Shown here in pieces: positions 1 to 7,562 of a stretch of DNA of 7,946 nucleotides. Source of the DNA: Chromatiales bacterium (GTDB taxonomy: Bacteria; Pseudomonadota; Gammaproteobacteria; CAMYNG01); contig JALUTW010000353.1 of the NCBI GenBank assembly GCA_027021685.1, forward strand, positions 1 to 7,946. Reading direction: 5' to 3'. A program made the translations under genes and the position numbers. The notes under the pieces were generated by a model. That model was given only the letters and a program-made list of their open reading frames with translations, had not been told where the DNA came from and did not search any database. The first letter of the stretch is position 1; each line of letters begins with the position of its first letter.

Positions 1-2
1 CC

Positions 3-266
3 CCCCAGCCCATGGACCTGGGCGACCTGGTCGTCACCCTGGTGCCCGAAGGCGAGGGCACCCGCGGCACCCTGGCCGATGCCGGCGGCCCCCTGTCCGT
101 GGAGGGCGTGGTCACCATCGGTGCCGATGGCGCCTGGCAGCTCAAGGCCACCCTCGCCGCGCGCGAGAGCGGCTCGCCCGTGGTCGGCGCCCTGCGCTTC
201 CTCGGCCGCCCCGACGCCCGCGGCCGGGTGACCCTGGTGCGCCGCGGCCGCCTGCCCCTGCGTTGA
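3..266 (+). CDS. gspN: Type II secretion system protein N (GspN), C-terminal fragment
   Basis: This is the last 87 codons of a gene cut by the left edge of the window. The open frame runs to base 3, so the ATG at 12 is probably internal. The product alternates short beta-type stretches (GDLVVTLVPEG, GGPLSVEGVVTI, GAWQLKATL) and ends in GRVTLVRRGRLPLR. From memory of the family, this fits the C-terminus of GspN: a 'GGPL..G' turn, a 'DG.W.L.A.L' strand, then 'LGRPDA.GR..L...G.L'. GspN is an accessory inner-membrane/periplasmic component of the type II secretion apparatus and is not present in every such system. No signal peptide or membrane anchor can be checked because the N-terminus is missing. 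The TGA stop is at 264-266. The gene converges on pilR. If the call is right, gspL/gspM-type genes should lie just left of the window. Confidence 0.66.
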   Translation, partial: PQPMDLGDLVVTLVPEGEGTRGTLADAGGPLSVEGVVTIGADGAWQLKATLAARESGSPVVGALRFLGRPDARGRVTLVRRGRLPLR

Positions 267-289
267 CCCGCCGGGCCGGTGGCCCCGAC

Positions 290-307
290 ATCAGCTCCAT
301 CAGCTCC
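290..307. repeat. Perfect 9-bp tandem duplication (ATCAGCTCC twice)
   Basis: ATCAGCTCC occurs at 290-298 and again at 299-307. It is followed by a related TCCCAGCTCCC stretch at 311-321. It lies in the convergent gspN/pilR gap and looks like the degenerate left edge of the C-rich repeat array that continues to 400. Confidence 0.8.
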
Positions 308-330
308 AATTCCCAGCTCCCGGCCTCCCC

Positions 331-399
331 TCCCAGCACCCAGCAGCCAGCCCCCAGCACCCATTCCCAGCACCCAGCGGCCAGCCCCTAGCACCCTAT
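331..399. repeat. Near-perfect 34-bp tandem repeat, two copies, running into the end of pilR
   Basis: Copy 1 is 331-364 and copy 2 is 365-399. Both begin TCCCAGCACCCAGC. They differ by A/G at 345 versus 379, by C/T at 355 versus 389, and by a one-base T insertion at about 397 in copy 2. Each copy is itself built from smaller CCCAGC and CCAGC modules, so slipped-strand expansion is a likely origin. A weaker, shorter relative precedes them at 311-330. Copy 2 overlaps the last bases of pilR: the stop codon (CTA on the + strand, 396-398) sits at the inserted base. No flanking target duplication or transposase was seen. Confidence 0.85.
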
Positions 400-1748
400 T
401 CAATACCCAGCTTCTTGAGCCGGTAGCGCAGGGCGCGGAAGGAGATCCCCAGCAGCTTGGCGGCCTGGGTCTTGTTGTAGCGGGTCTGTTCCAGTGCGCG
501 CAGAATGGCCTCGCGCTCGCGGGTGTCCAGGTAGGGGTCGAGTCCCTGGCTCACGGCCGCGCCGCTGTCGTCGTCCGCGGCAAGCGGGGCCGGCGCCGCA
601 TCCAGCTGCAGGTCGGCGGCGTGGATGACCTCCCCCTCGCACAGGGTCATGGCCCGCTCCAGGATGTTTTCCAGCTCGCGCACGTTGCCGGGGAAGGGGT
701 AGTCGGCCAGGGCCGCCAGGGCGTCCTCGGCCATGCGCGGGGCCGGCGTCTGCCACTGGGCGGCGATGCGGGCCAGGAGGTGATCCACCAGCAGCGGGAT
801 GTCCTCGCGCCGCTCGCGCAGGGGCGGCACCGCCAGGGCGATGACGTTGATGCGGTAGTACAGGTCCTGGCGGAACTGGCCGGACTTCACCAGCGCGGCC
901 AGATCCTTGTGGGTGGCGGACAGGATGCGCACGTCGATGGGGATCTCCTGCTGGGCCCCCACCGGCCGCACCGCCTTTTCCTGGATGGCGCGCAGCAGCT
1001 TCACCTGCATGGGCAGGGGCAGGTCGGCCACCTCGTCCAGGAACAGGGTGCCGCCCTCGGCGGCCTGGAACAGGCCGGCCTTGTCGCTGGTGGCGCCGGT
1101 GAAGCTGCCCTTGAGGTGGCCGAAGAACTCGCTTTCCATGAGCTCGGCGGGGATGGCGCCGCAGTTGACCGGCACGAAGGGGCCGTCGCGGCGCGGGCCC
1201 TGGGCATGGATCAGCCGCGCCACCAGCTCCTTGCCGGTGCCCGACTCGCCGTGGATGAACACCGGCGCCTGGCTGCGGGCCACCTTGGCGATGGTGCGCC
1301 GCACGGAATCCATGGCCGCCGACCGGCCCAGGAGCTGTTCCTCGCCCATGGGGGTGTCGGCCTGGCCCGCGACCTCCAGCGCGGTGTTGATGAGCCTGCG
1401 CAGCATCTCGAGGTCCACCGGCTTGGAAACGAAGTCGAAGGCCCCGGCCTTGAGCGCTTCCACCGCCGATTCCATGTTGCCGTGGGCGGTGATGACCGCC
1501 ACCGGCAGGCGCGGGTGGTGGCGCTGGATGTGGCGCACCAGGTCGATGCCGCTGCCGTCGGGCAGGCGCATGTCGGTGAGGCACACGTCGAAGGCCCCCT
1601 GTTCCAGGCGGGCGCGCGCCTCGGCCAGGTCCGCGGCACTGTCGGAGTCGATACCCATGCGCATGAGGGTGATCTCCAGCAGCTCGCGGATGTCCGGCTC
1701 GTCGTCCACCACCAGGGCGCGCGGTTTTTTCCGTGATGCCTGGGCCAT
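396..1748 (-). CDS. pilR: Sigma-54-dependent response regulator PilR (NtrC family)
   Basis: This 450-residue cytoplasmic transcription activator pairs with PilS. When phosphorylated, this type of regulator drives sigma-54 RNA polymerase, classically at the pilA (type IV pilin) promoter. The receiver domain covers about residues 8-125, with acidic pair D15/D16, phospho-acceptor D59 (LTDMRLPDGSG), T87 and K109. The AAA+ domain covers about 138-370, with Walker A GESGTGKE (167-174), sigma-54 contact loop GSFTGA (214-219), Walker B GGTLFLDEV (232-240) and arginine-rich LRERREDIP near 310-318. A Fis-type helix-turn-helix lies at about 412-447 (NKTQAAKLLGISFRALRYRLKKL). The protein is full length for the family. 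The ATG at 1748 lies 6 bp after the pilS stop, with only a weak GAAGAG-like ribosome site overlapping the gap, so coupling to pilS translation is likely. The TAG stop lies inside a tandem repeat. PilR is favoured over other NtrC-like regulators because of the PilS partner. Confidence 0.93.
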   Translation of the reverse strand: MAQASRKKPRALVVDDEPDIRELLEITLMRMGIDSDSAADLAEARARLEQGAFDVCLTDMRLPDGSGIDLVRHIQRHHPRLPVAVITAHGNMESAVEALKAGAFDFVSKPVDLEMLRRLINTALEVAGQADTPMGEEQLLGRSAAMDSVRRTIAKVARSQAPVFIHGESGTGKELVARLIHAQGPRRDGPFVPVNCGAIPAELMESEFFGHLKGSFTGATSDKAGLFQAAEGGTLFLDEVADLPLPMQVKLLRAIQEKAVRPVGAQQEIPIDVRILSATHKDLAALVKSGQFRQDLYYRINVIALAVPPLRERREDIPLLVDHLLARIAAQWQTPAPRMAEDALAALADYPFPGNVRELENILERAMTLCEGEVIHAADLQLDAAPAPLAADDDSGAAVSQGLDPYLDTREREAILRALEQTRYNKTQAAKLLGISFRALRYRLKKLGIE

Positions 1749-1754
1749 GTCTCT

Positions 1755-3380
1755 TCAGCCGATGTGCCGGCGCGGGTCCTGGAAACTGATGCGGAAGCAG
1801 CCGCCGCCGGGACCCGCGATGTAGTTGATGTGGGCCTGGTTGGCCTCGGCCAGCTCGCGCGAGATGTAGAGCCCGAGGCCCGTGCCGCCGGCGGCGGTGG
1901 TGAAGAACGGCTCGAAGACGTGCTCCACGGTGTCCGCGTCCAGGCCGGGGCCGTTGTCGCGCACGTCCAGGAACGGTCGCCGTGCCTCCGGCGTCAGGCC
2001 TGCCACCAGTTCCACGCGCAGGGTATCGCCCGTGCCGGCATGGCGCAGTGCGTTCTCGCACAGATTGGTGAGGATCTGGTGCAGCTGGCCGCGATCGAAG
2101 CGTACCTGCAGGTCCGGCGGGTCCACCTCCAGCGCCAGGGTGCCGGTGCCCAGGCCGTGGTGCCGGCGGAACTCGGCGGCGAAGTCCTCCAGGAACGGCC
2201 GCAGGGGAAACACCTCGGGGCTGGCCCGGTCGCGGCGGCTCAGCGACAGCACGCTCTCCACGATGTCGTTCATCCGCCGGGACTGGTCCCGGATGATGCG
2301 GATGAGCCTGGCGTCGTGTTCGTCCAGGTTGGGGGACTCGCCCAGGAGCTGGCCGGCGTGGCTGATGGCGCCCAGCGGGTTGCGGATCTCGTGGGCGATG
2401 CTGGCCGTGAGCCGGCCCAGCGACGCCAGCTTGAGCTGCTGGGCCTGCTGCGCGGTGGCCGCGGTGTCTTCCAGGAACACCAGCACACCGGACCGTTCAC
2501 CCCGGCTGATGCGGGCCATGCGCGGCTGCAGCGCGGCGTGGTCACGGGTGGGCTGGATGGGGGCGGGAGTGGCGTCGGGGTGCTCGCGCCAGGCGGCGAC
2601 CCGCTCTGCCAGCTCCGGTGCCACCTGGGCCAGCGGCTTCTTGGCGCGGCCCGGCGGCATGCCCAGCATGCTCCAGGCGGCCTCGTTCATGAACCGCACG
2701 CGGTCGTCCTCGTCCACCACCACGATACCCGTCTGCATGCGCTGGATGATGTGGTCGGTGAGTTCGGCCATGTTGGCCAGGTCCACCCCGCGGCGGTGGG
2801 CCAGTTCCTCGCTCTCGCGGATGCGCCGGGCCAGCACCGTGACCACCGCGGCGGCGGTGAAATAGGTCGCCCCCAGCAGGCCGGCGTGGGCGAACCCCGG
2901 CAGGCCGCCCGGGGCCTGCTGGAAGCGGAAGACCTGTTCGCCCAGCACCGCCACCGTGGCGAGGGCGGCGAACACCAGGGCGGTGCGCGGCCGTTCCAGC
3001 ATGGCGCCACCGGCCACCGGCACCAGCAACAGCATGCCCAGGCCCGAGTTGACGCCGCCGCTGGCGTGCATGAGCAGGGTGAGGCTGAGGACGTCCACCC
3101 CCACGCCGGCCGCCACCTGGAGGGGAAAGTCGGGCTCCCGCGCCCGGATCATGAGGGCGGCCACCAGGGCATAGAGCAGGTAGAAGAAGGCGGTGGCGGC
3201 GAACAGGCCGGGGTCCTCCAGGCCCAGCGGCGCGAACAGGTGGCCGGTGAGGAGCAGGATCAGCGAGCCGCCCGCCACCAGCCCCCGGTAGGCGTTGAGC
3301 AGCGACAGCGGCTTCCAGGTGTTGCGCGGATCGGCCGGGCGGGCCGCTGCGGACAGGGGGGCGGAAGTGGCCGTCTCCAT
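1755..3380 (-). CDS. pilS: Membrane sensor histidine kinase PilS
   Basis: This 541-residue inner-membrane kinase phosphorylates PilR. Six hydrophobic segments are visible at about residues 34-49, 57-78, 88-104, 112-128, 133-147 and 166-184, matching the six-pass sensor region of PilS, which in Pseudomonas is reported to sense the pilin pool in the membrane. A PAS-like domain follows (about 203-305, 'GIVVVDEDDRVRFMNEAAWSMLG'). The HisKA helix carries H330 in ASIAHEIRNPLGAISH. The ATPase domain has the N box NLCENALRH (439-447), G1 DNGPGL (475-480), an F-box-like FEPFFTT (489-495) and G2 GGTGLGLYI (498-506). All catalytic motifs are intact. The ATG at 3380 has no clear ribosome site and lies 9 bp after the stop of the upstream gene, suggesting coupled translation. 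The first 22 or so residues, rich in Ala and Pro, precede the first membrane helix and could be partly a mis-set start, but no later start with a better ribosome site was seen. Confidence 0.93.
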   Translation of the reverse strand: METATSAPLSAAARPADPRNTWKPLSLLNAYRGLVAGGSLILLLTGHLFAPLGLEDPGLFAATAFFYLLYALVAALMIRAREPDFPLQVAAGVGVDVLSLTLLMHASGGVNSGLGMLLLVPVAGGAMLERPRTALVFAALATVAVLGEQVFRFQQAPGGLPGFAHAGLLGATYFTAAAVVTVLARRIRESEELAHRRGVDLANMAELTDHIIQRMQTGIVVVDEDDRVRFMNEAAWSMLGMPPGRAKKPLAQVAPELAERVAAWREHPDATPAPIQPTRDHAALQPRMARISRGERSGVLVFLEDTAATAQQAQQLKLASLGRLTASIAHEIRNPLGAISHAGQLLGESPNLDEHDARLIRIIRDQSRRMNDIVESVLSLSRRDRASPEVFPLRPFLEDFAAEFRRHHGLGTGTLALEVDPPDLQVRFDRGQLHQILTNLCENALRHAGTGDTLRVELVAGLTPEARRPFLDVRDNGPGLDADTVEHVFEPFFTTAAGGTGLGLYISRELAEANQAHINYIAGPGGGCFRISFQDPRRHIG

Positions 3381-3389
3381 GCGCGGCGT

Positions 3390-3632
3390 TCAGGCGGCGC
3401 CGGCGTCACGATGGCGCGTGGAGCAATAGTGCCGGCCGCCGGCCGCCACCGCCTCCTTCTCCGGCACGTGCAGGCCGCAATGGGCGCAGCGCACCATCTG
3501 TTCCACCTGCCGGGGGGCGTGGCCGCCGCCGCGCAGCGGGCGGTGTGCGCGGGCCCGGGCCAGCCAGCGGCGCAGGATGGTCCAGGCCAGCCAGAGAACC
3601 ACGGCGATGGCGATGAGGCGGATGAGGGTCAC
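3390..3632 (-). CDS. Small membrane-anchored PP0621-family protein with zinc-ribbon-like Cys pairs
   Basis: This 80-residue protein is the first gene of the pilSR operon. One N-terminal membrane helix (about residues 3-20, LIRLIAIAVVLWLAWTIL) is followed by a basic stretch (RRWLARARAHR). The C-terminal segment MVRCAHCGLHVPEKEA...HYCS has C49, C52 and C70, plus H74 or H68 as possible metal ligands. This layout matches the PP0621 family found beside pilSR in pseudomonads and relatives; its function is unknown to me. The GTG at 3632 was chosen because family members begin just before the membrane helix. An in-frame GTG at 3689 would add 19 residues (VFCRKGKSEAKGAGAARP) and overlap the likely divergent promoter. 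The chosen GTG lacks its own Shine-Dalgarno sequence but overlaps the stop of an 11-codon leader ORF that has one (3629-3664). A role in envelope sensing with PilS is only a guess. Confidence 0.75.
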   Translation of the reverse strand: MTLIRLIAIAVVLWLAWTILRRWLARARAHRPLRGGGHAPRQVEQMVRCAHCGLHVPEKEAVAAGGRHYCSTRHRDAGAA

Positions 3633-3664
3633 GGGTCGGGCGGCGCCGGCGCCTTTTGCTTCAC
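3629..3664 (-). CDS. Possible 11-codon leader ORF upstream of the PP0621-family gene
   Basis: A GTG at 3664-3662 (minus strand) is preceded by AGGA (3677-3674) at a 9-base spacing. It opens a frame encoding MKQKAPAPPDP that stops at TGA 3631-3629. The stop overlaps the GTG start of the downstream gene as GTGA. This could provide ribosome delivery by termination-reinitiation to a start with no Shine-Dalgarno sequence of its own. Such short frames arise easily by chance in GC-rich DNA. The peptide contains the Pro-rich run APAPPDP, which could slow ribosomes. No homologue is known to me. Confidence 0.25.
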   Translation of the reverse strand: MKQKAPAPPDP

Positions 3665-3684
3665 TTTTCCCTTTCCTACAAAAT
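3656..3684 (+). promoter_or_regulatory. Candidate sigma-70 promoter for sucCD-nadE
   Basis: The 81-bp gap between the divergent operons contains the only AT-rich stretch nearby (about 3654-3695). On the + strand, TTGCTT (3656-3661) and CAAAAT (3679-3684) are separated by 17 bases, which would place transcription start near 3691 and give a leader of about 20 bases before sucC. TACAAA at 3677-3682 is an alternative -10 with a short 15-base spacer. On the minus strand the same AT-rich block offers TATTTT (3685-3680) as a possible -10 for the pilSR operon, but without a good -35. These are inspection calls only. Confidence 0.35.
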
Positions 3685-3713
3685 ACCACGTTTTACGCCA
3701 GGGTTGAGGCGCG

Positions 3714-4880
<1,167 letters not shown>

Positions 4881-4881
4881 C

Positions 4882-5754
4882 ATGGCGGTGCTGGTGGACC
4901 GCGACACCCGGGTGCTGTGCCAGGGCTTCACCGGCAGGCAGGGCACCTTCCACTCGGAGCAGGCCATCGCCTACGGGACCAACCTGGTGGGCGGGGTGAC
5001 CCCGGGCAAGGGCGGCCAGCGCCACCTGGAGCGGCCGGTGTTCGACACCGTGGCCGAGGCGGTGGCGGCCACCGGGGCCGATGCCTCCATGATCTACGTG
5101 CCGGCGCCGTTTGCCGCCGATGCCATCCTGGAGGCGGCGGACGCCGGGGTGCGGGTCATCGTCTGCATCACCGAGGGGATCCCGGTGCAGGACATGATCA
5201 AGGTGAAGGCGGCGCTGCGCGGCAGCGACTCGGTACTCATCGGCCCCAACTGTCCCGGCATCATCACGCCCGGCCAGTGCAAGATCGGGATCATGCCCGG
5301 CGCCATCCACGCCCCGGGACGGGTGGGCATCGTGTCCCGCTCGGGCACCCTCACCTACGAAGCAGTGGCGCAGACCACCGCCAACGGCCTGGGCCAGAGC
5401 ACCTGCATCGGCATCGGCGGCGATCCCATCGGCGGCCTGTCCTTCATCGACTGCCTGGCCCTGTTCAACGAGGACCCGGAGACCGAGGGCATCCTCATGG
5501 TGGGCGAGATCGGCGGCAGCGCCGAGGAGGAGGCCGCCGACTACATCCGGGACCACGTGGACAAGCCGGTGGTGGCTTACATCGCCGGCCTCACCGCGCC
5601 GCCGGGCAAGCGCATGGGCCACGCCGGGGCCATCATCGCCGGCGGCCGCGGCACCGCCGAGGCCAAGATCGCGGCCCTGGAGGCGGCCGGGGTCACGGTG
5701 GCCCGCTCGCCGGCGGAGATGGGCCTGCGCATGCTGGAGCGGCTCGGTGCCTGA
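4882..5754 (+). CDS. sucD: Succinyl-CoA synthetase, alpha subunit
   Basis: The alpha subunit binds CoA and carries the phosphohistidine intermediate of succinyl-CoA synthetase. It has 290 residues, the standard length. The CoA-binding Rossmann domain shows GFTGRQGTFHSEQA (15-28) and GGVTPGKGG (37-45). The middle region has YVPAPFAADAILEAADAG and CITEGIPVQDM (95-105). The ligase domain includes GPNCPGIITPGQCKIGIMPG (121-140) and VSRSGTLTYE (151-160). The active-site histidine is H247 in GKRMGHAGAII, and E209 in VGEIGG lies in the strand family members use near the histidine. It begins 1 bp after the sucC stop with a strong ribosome site, consistent with equimolar expression. Its last 8 bp overlap the GTG start of nadE. 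Confidence 0.97.
   Translation: MAVLVDRDTRVLCQGFTGRQGTFHSEQAIAYGTNLVGGVTPGKGGQRHLERPVFDTVAEAVAATGADASMIYVPAPFAADAILEAADAGVRVIVCITEGIPVQDMIKVKAALRGSDSVLIGPNCPGIITPGQCKIGIMPGAIHAPGRVGIVSRSGTLTYEAVAQTTANGLGQSTCIGIGGDPIGGLSFIDCLALFNEDPETEGILMVGEIGGSAEEEAADYIRDHVDKPVVAYIAGLTAPPGKRMGHAGAIIAGGRGTAEAKIAALEAAGVTVARSPAEMGLRMLERLGA
5736..5739 (+). promoter_or_regulatory. Ribosome binding site for the GTG start of nadE, inside sucD
   Basis: GGAG lies 7 bases before the GTG at 5747-5749, within the penultimate codons of sucD. Together with the 8-bp gene overlap it supports a GTG start and translational coupling. An ATG start would have to be far downstream and would delete the first strand of the amidase domain (LRVAVAQLDMLVGD). 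Confidence 0.7.
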
Positions 5755-7390
5755 ACGCCCGCCCGCCACCCTGCGCGTGGCCGTCGCCCAGCTCGACATG
5801 CTGGTGGGCGACGTGGAAGGCAACACCCGGCGGGTGCTCGCCGCCTGCGACGAGGCGCGCGATCGCCTCGGTGCCCAGGTGGTGGTGTTTCCGGAGCTGA
5901 GCCTGGTGGGCTACCCGCCCGAGGATCTGCTGCTGCGTCCCGGCCTCCACCAGCGGGTGCTGGAGGCCCTGGGCCGGCTCAAGCGCGGCATCCGCGGCAT
6001 CGACGCGGTGGTGGGTTTTCCCCACCACGCCACCGGGGGCCTGTACAACGCCGCCGCCCTCATCCGCGACGGGCGCCTGATGGAGATCTGCCACAAGCAG
6101 CATCTGCCCAACTACGGCGTGTTCGACGAGAAGCGATATTTCGCCCCGGGCACGGCGGGCTGCGTGGCCGACATCGCGGGCGTCCCGGTGGGGCTGACCA
6201 TCTGCGAGGACGTGTGGCACCCGGGGCCGGTGACCCAGGCGGTGGAGGCCGGGGCCCGCCTCATCCTCAACATCAACGCCTCGCCCTATCACGTGGACAA
6301 GGGCAGCGAGCGCGAGGCGGTGGTGCGCGAACGCATCGAGGAAAGCGGGGTGCCGGTGGTCTACGTCAACCTGGTGGGCGGCCAGGACGAGCTGGTGTTC
6401 GACGGCGAGTCCTTCGTGATGGACGCCGCGGGCCGGGTGAGCCACCGGTTTCCGGCCTTCGAGGAAGGGATCTTTCCCGTGGACTTCGATCTCTCCGCCG
6501 AGGTGCCGCAGCCGCGCCCCGGCCTGTGCCTGCCGCCGCTGGCACTGGAGGAGAGCGTGTACCGGGCCCTGGTGCTGGGCGTGCGCGACTACGTGACCAA
6601 GAACGGCTTCGCCGGCGTGGTCATCGGCCTGTCCGGCGGCATCGACTCGGGGCTGACCCTGGCGGTGGCGGTGGACGCCCTGGGTCCCGAGCGGGTCGAG
6701 GCGGTGATGATGCCCTCGCGCTACACCGCCGACATGAGCGTGGAGGACGCCACCGCCGAGGCCCGCGCCCTGGGGGTGGAGTACCACGTCATTCCCATCG
6801 AGCCGGCCTACCAGGCCTTTCTCGACATGCTGGCGGCCGAGTTCGCCGGGACCGAGCCCGACACCACCGAGGAGAACATCCAGGCCCGCTGCCGCGGCGT
6901 GATCCTCATGGCCATCTCCAACAAGAAGCGCAAGATCGTGCTCACCACCGGCAACAAGAGCGAGATGGCGGTGGGCTATGCCACCCTGTACGGTGACATG
7001 GCCGGCGGCTACGACGTGCTCAAGGACGTGCCCAAGACCCTGGTCTACCGCCTGGCCCGTTACCGCAACCGCCGGGACCCCGTGATCCCGGAGCGGGTGC
7101 TGACCCGGCCGCCGTCGGCGGAGCTGGCACCGGACCAGAAGGACACCGACACCCTGCCGCCGTACGAGGTCCTCGATCCCATCCTGCAGATGTACGTGGA
7201 GGAGGATCGCGACATCGATGCCATCGTCGCCGCCGGTTTCGACGAGGCGGTGGTGCGGCGCGTGGCCTGGATGGTGGATCGCAACGAGTACAAGCGCCGC
7301 CAGGCCCCGCCCGGGGTGCGCATCACCCGCCGGGCCTTCGGGCGCGACCGGCGCTATCCCATCACCAACGGCTACGGCCGCCGGCCGTGA
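5747..7390 (+). CDS. nadE: Glutamine-dependent NAD+ synthetase
   Basis: Catalyses the final step of NAD synthesis, amidating nicotinic acid adenine dinucleotide with ATP and glutamine-derived ammonia; cytoplasmic. It has 547 residues, full length for the two-domain bacterial form. The N-terminal nitrilase-type glutaminase domain (about 8-255) has the Glu-Lys-Cys triad: E50 in VVFPELSLVGYPPEDLL, K117 in CHKQHLPNYGVFDEKRYF and C153 in LTICEDVW. The C-terminal synthetase domain (about 270-540) has the ATP-binding P-loop SGGIDS (296-301), SRYTADMS (324-331), TTEENIQAR (373-381), TGNKSEMAVGYATLYGD (401-417) and the C-terminal Y-K-R-R-Q-A-PPG-R tail. It starts with GTG overlapping sucD, so it is probably the third gene of the sucCD operon. 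A small 5-bp AGCGC/GCGCT hairpin (7390-7405) follows the stop but lacks a T-run, so some read-through towards glnB is possible. Confidence 0.96.
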   Translation: MPERPPATLRVAVAQLDMLVGDVEGNTRRVLAACDEARDRLGAQVVVFPELSLVGYPPEDLLLRPGLHQRVLEALGRLKRGIRGIDAVVGFPHHATGGLYNAAALIRDGRLMEICHKQHLPNYGVFDEKRYFAPGTAGCVADIAGVPVGLTICEDVWHPGPVTQAVEAGARLILNINASPYHVDKGSEREAVVRERIEESGVPVVYVNLVGGQDELVFDGESFVMDAAGRVSHRFPAFEEGIFPVDFDLSAEVPQPRPGLCLPPLALEESVYRALVLGVRDYVTKNGFAGVVIGLSGGIDSGLTLAVAVDALGPERVEAVMMPSRYTADMSVEDATAEARALGVEYHVIPIEPAYQAFLDMLAAEFAGTEPDTTEENIQARCRGVILMAISNKKRKIVLTTGNKSEMAVGYATLYGDMAGGYDVLKDVPKTLVYRLARYRNRRDPVIPERVLTRPPSAELAPDQKDTDTLPPYEVLDPILQMYVEEDRDIDAIVAAGFDEAVVRRVAWMVDRNEYKRRQAPPGVRITRRAFGRDRRYPITNGYGRRP

Positions 7391-7404
7391 GCGCGGGCCG
7401 GCGC

Positions 7405-7446
7405 TGTACGGCACGCCGGGGAGTGAGTATGCTTGTACGGCCCGCC
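7405..7446. repeat. Direct repeat pair TGTACGGCACGCC / TGTACGGCCCGCC upstream of glnB
   Basis: Copies at 7405-7417 and 7434-7446 match at 12 of 13 positions and start 29 bp apart. Each contains the palindromic core GTAC. They lie in the first third of the 172-bp gap between nadE and glnB, so they could be operator sites or a small duplication. They do not match the NtrC consensus (TGCACC-N5-GGTGCA), and no sigma-54 -24/-12 pair was found. A weak TATGCT (7428-7433) lies between the copies and could be a -10 element, without a convincing -35. The remainder of the gap (7447-7562) shows only a GAAATTTC palindrome at 7490-7497. Confidence 0.55.
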
Positions 7447-7562
7447 CCGGAATGCTCCGTGGCCGCGGACTCGTCAGGGGACACGCGCGGAAATTTCGAG
7501 GCAGGTTCTGTTCACCGGGCGCCACGCCCTGGAACGCTCAGCTCAACCGGGAACATGCGACA

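Larger units (their letters stand above)
290..400 (+). terminator. Candidate Rho-dependent terminator region (C>G bubble) after gspN
   Basis: No hairpin with a T-tract follows gspN. The only local hairpin is a 5-bp GGGCC/GGCCC stem at 273-285 with a 3-base loop and no U-run. A + strand transcript of 290-400 would contain 58 C, 16 G, 22 A and 15 T/U in 111 bases (counted by hand), with many pyrimidine-C steps and little scope for structure. That composition is typical of Rho loading (rut) sites. The assignment is inferred from composition and position only; the same bases are the repeat array. Confidence 0.3.

Noticed and set aside
290..400. CRISPR-like array in the gspN/pilR gap
   Set aside because: The repeats are directly adjacent with no unique spacers, low in complexity and only two near-perfect copies; no cas genes are present.
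279..1736. 485-codon open frame on the + strand opposite pilR
   Set aside because: It is antisense to an intact PilR with all motifs. The translation is low-complexity Gly/Ala/His/Gln-rich with no domain, as expected from a GC-rich shadow frame.
3633..3689. 19-residue N-terminal extension of the PP0621-family protein from GTG 3689
   Set aside because: Family members start just before the membrane helix. The extension overlaps the AT-rich divergent promoter, and its start has no ribosome site.
1764..3707. 647-codon open frame on the + strand opposite pilS
   Set aside because: Shadow of PilS; composition is biased and repetitive with no recognisable fold, and it ends across the divergent promoter into sucC.
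7390..7405. Intrinsic terminator after nadE (AGCGC/GCGCT hairpin)
   Set aside because: The stem is only 5 bp and no T-run follows, so it is not convincing as a terminator.
5693..7525. 610-codon open frame on the minus strand opposite nadE
   Set aside because: His/Gly/Val/Ala-rich shadow of NadE without ribosome site or domain; long antisense frames are common at this GC content.
7218..7562. N-terminal extension of glnB starting inside nadE
   Set aside because: The frame is open, but the first 115 codons are out-of-frame nadE plus intergenic DNA. PII proteins begin at MKKIEAIIKP, and the 112-residue length is standard.
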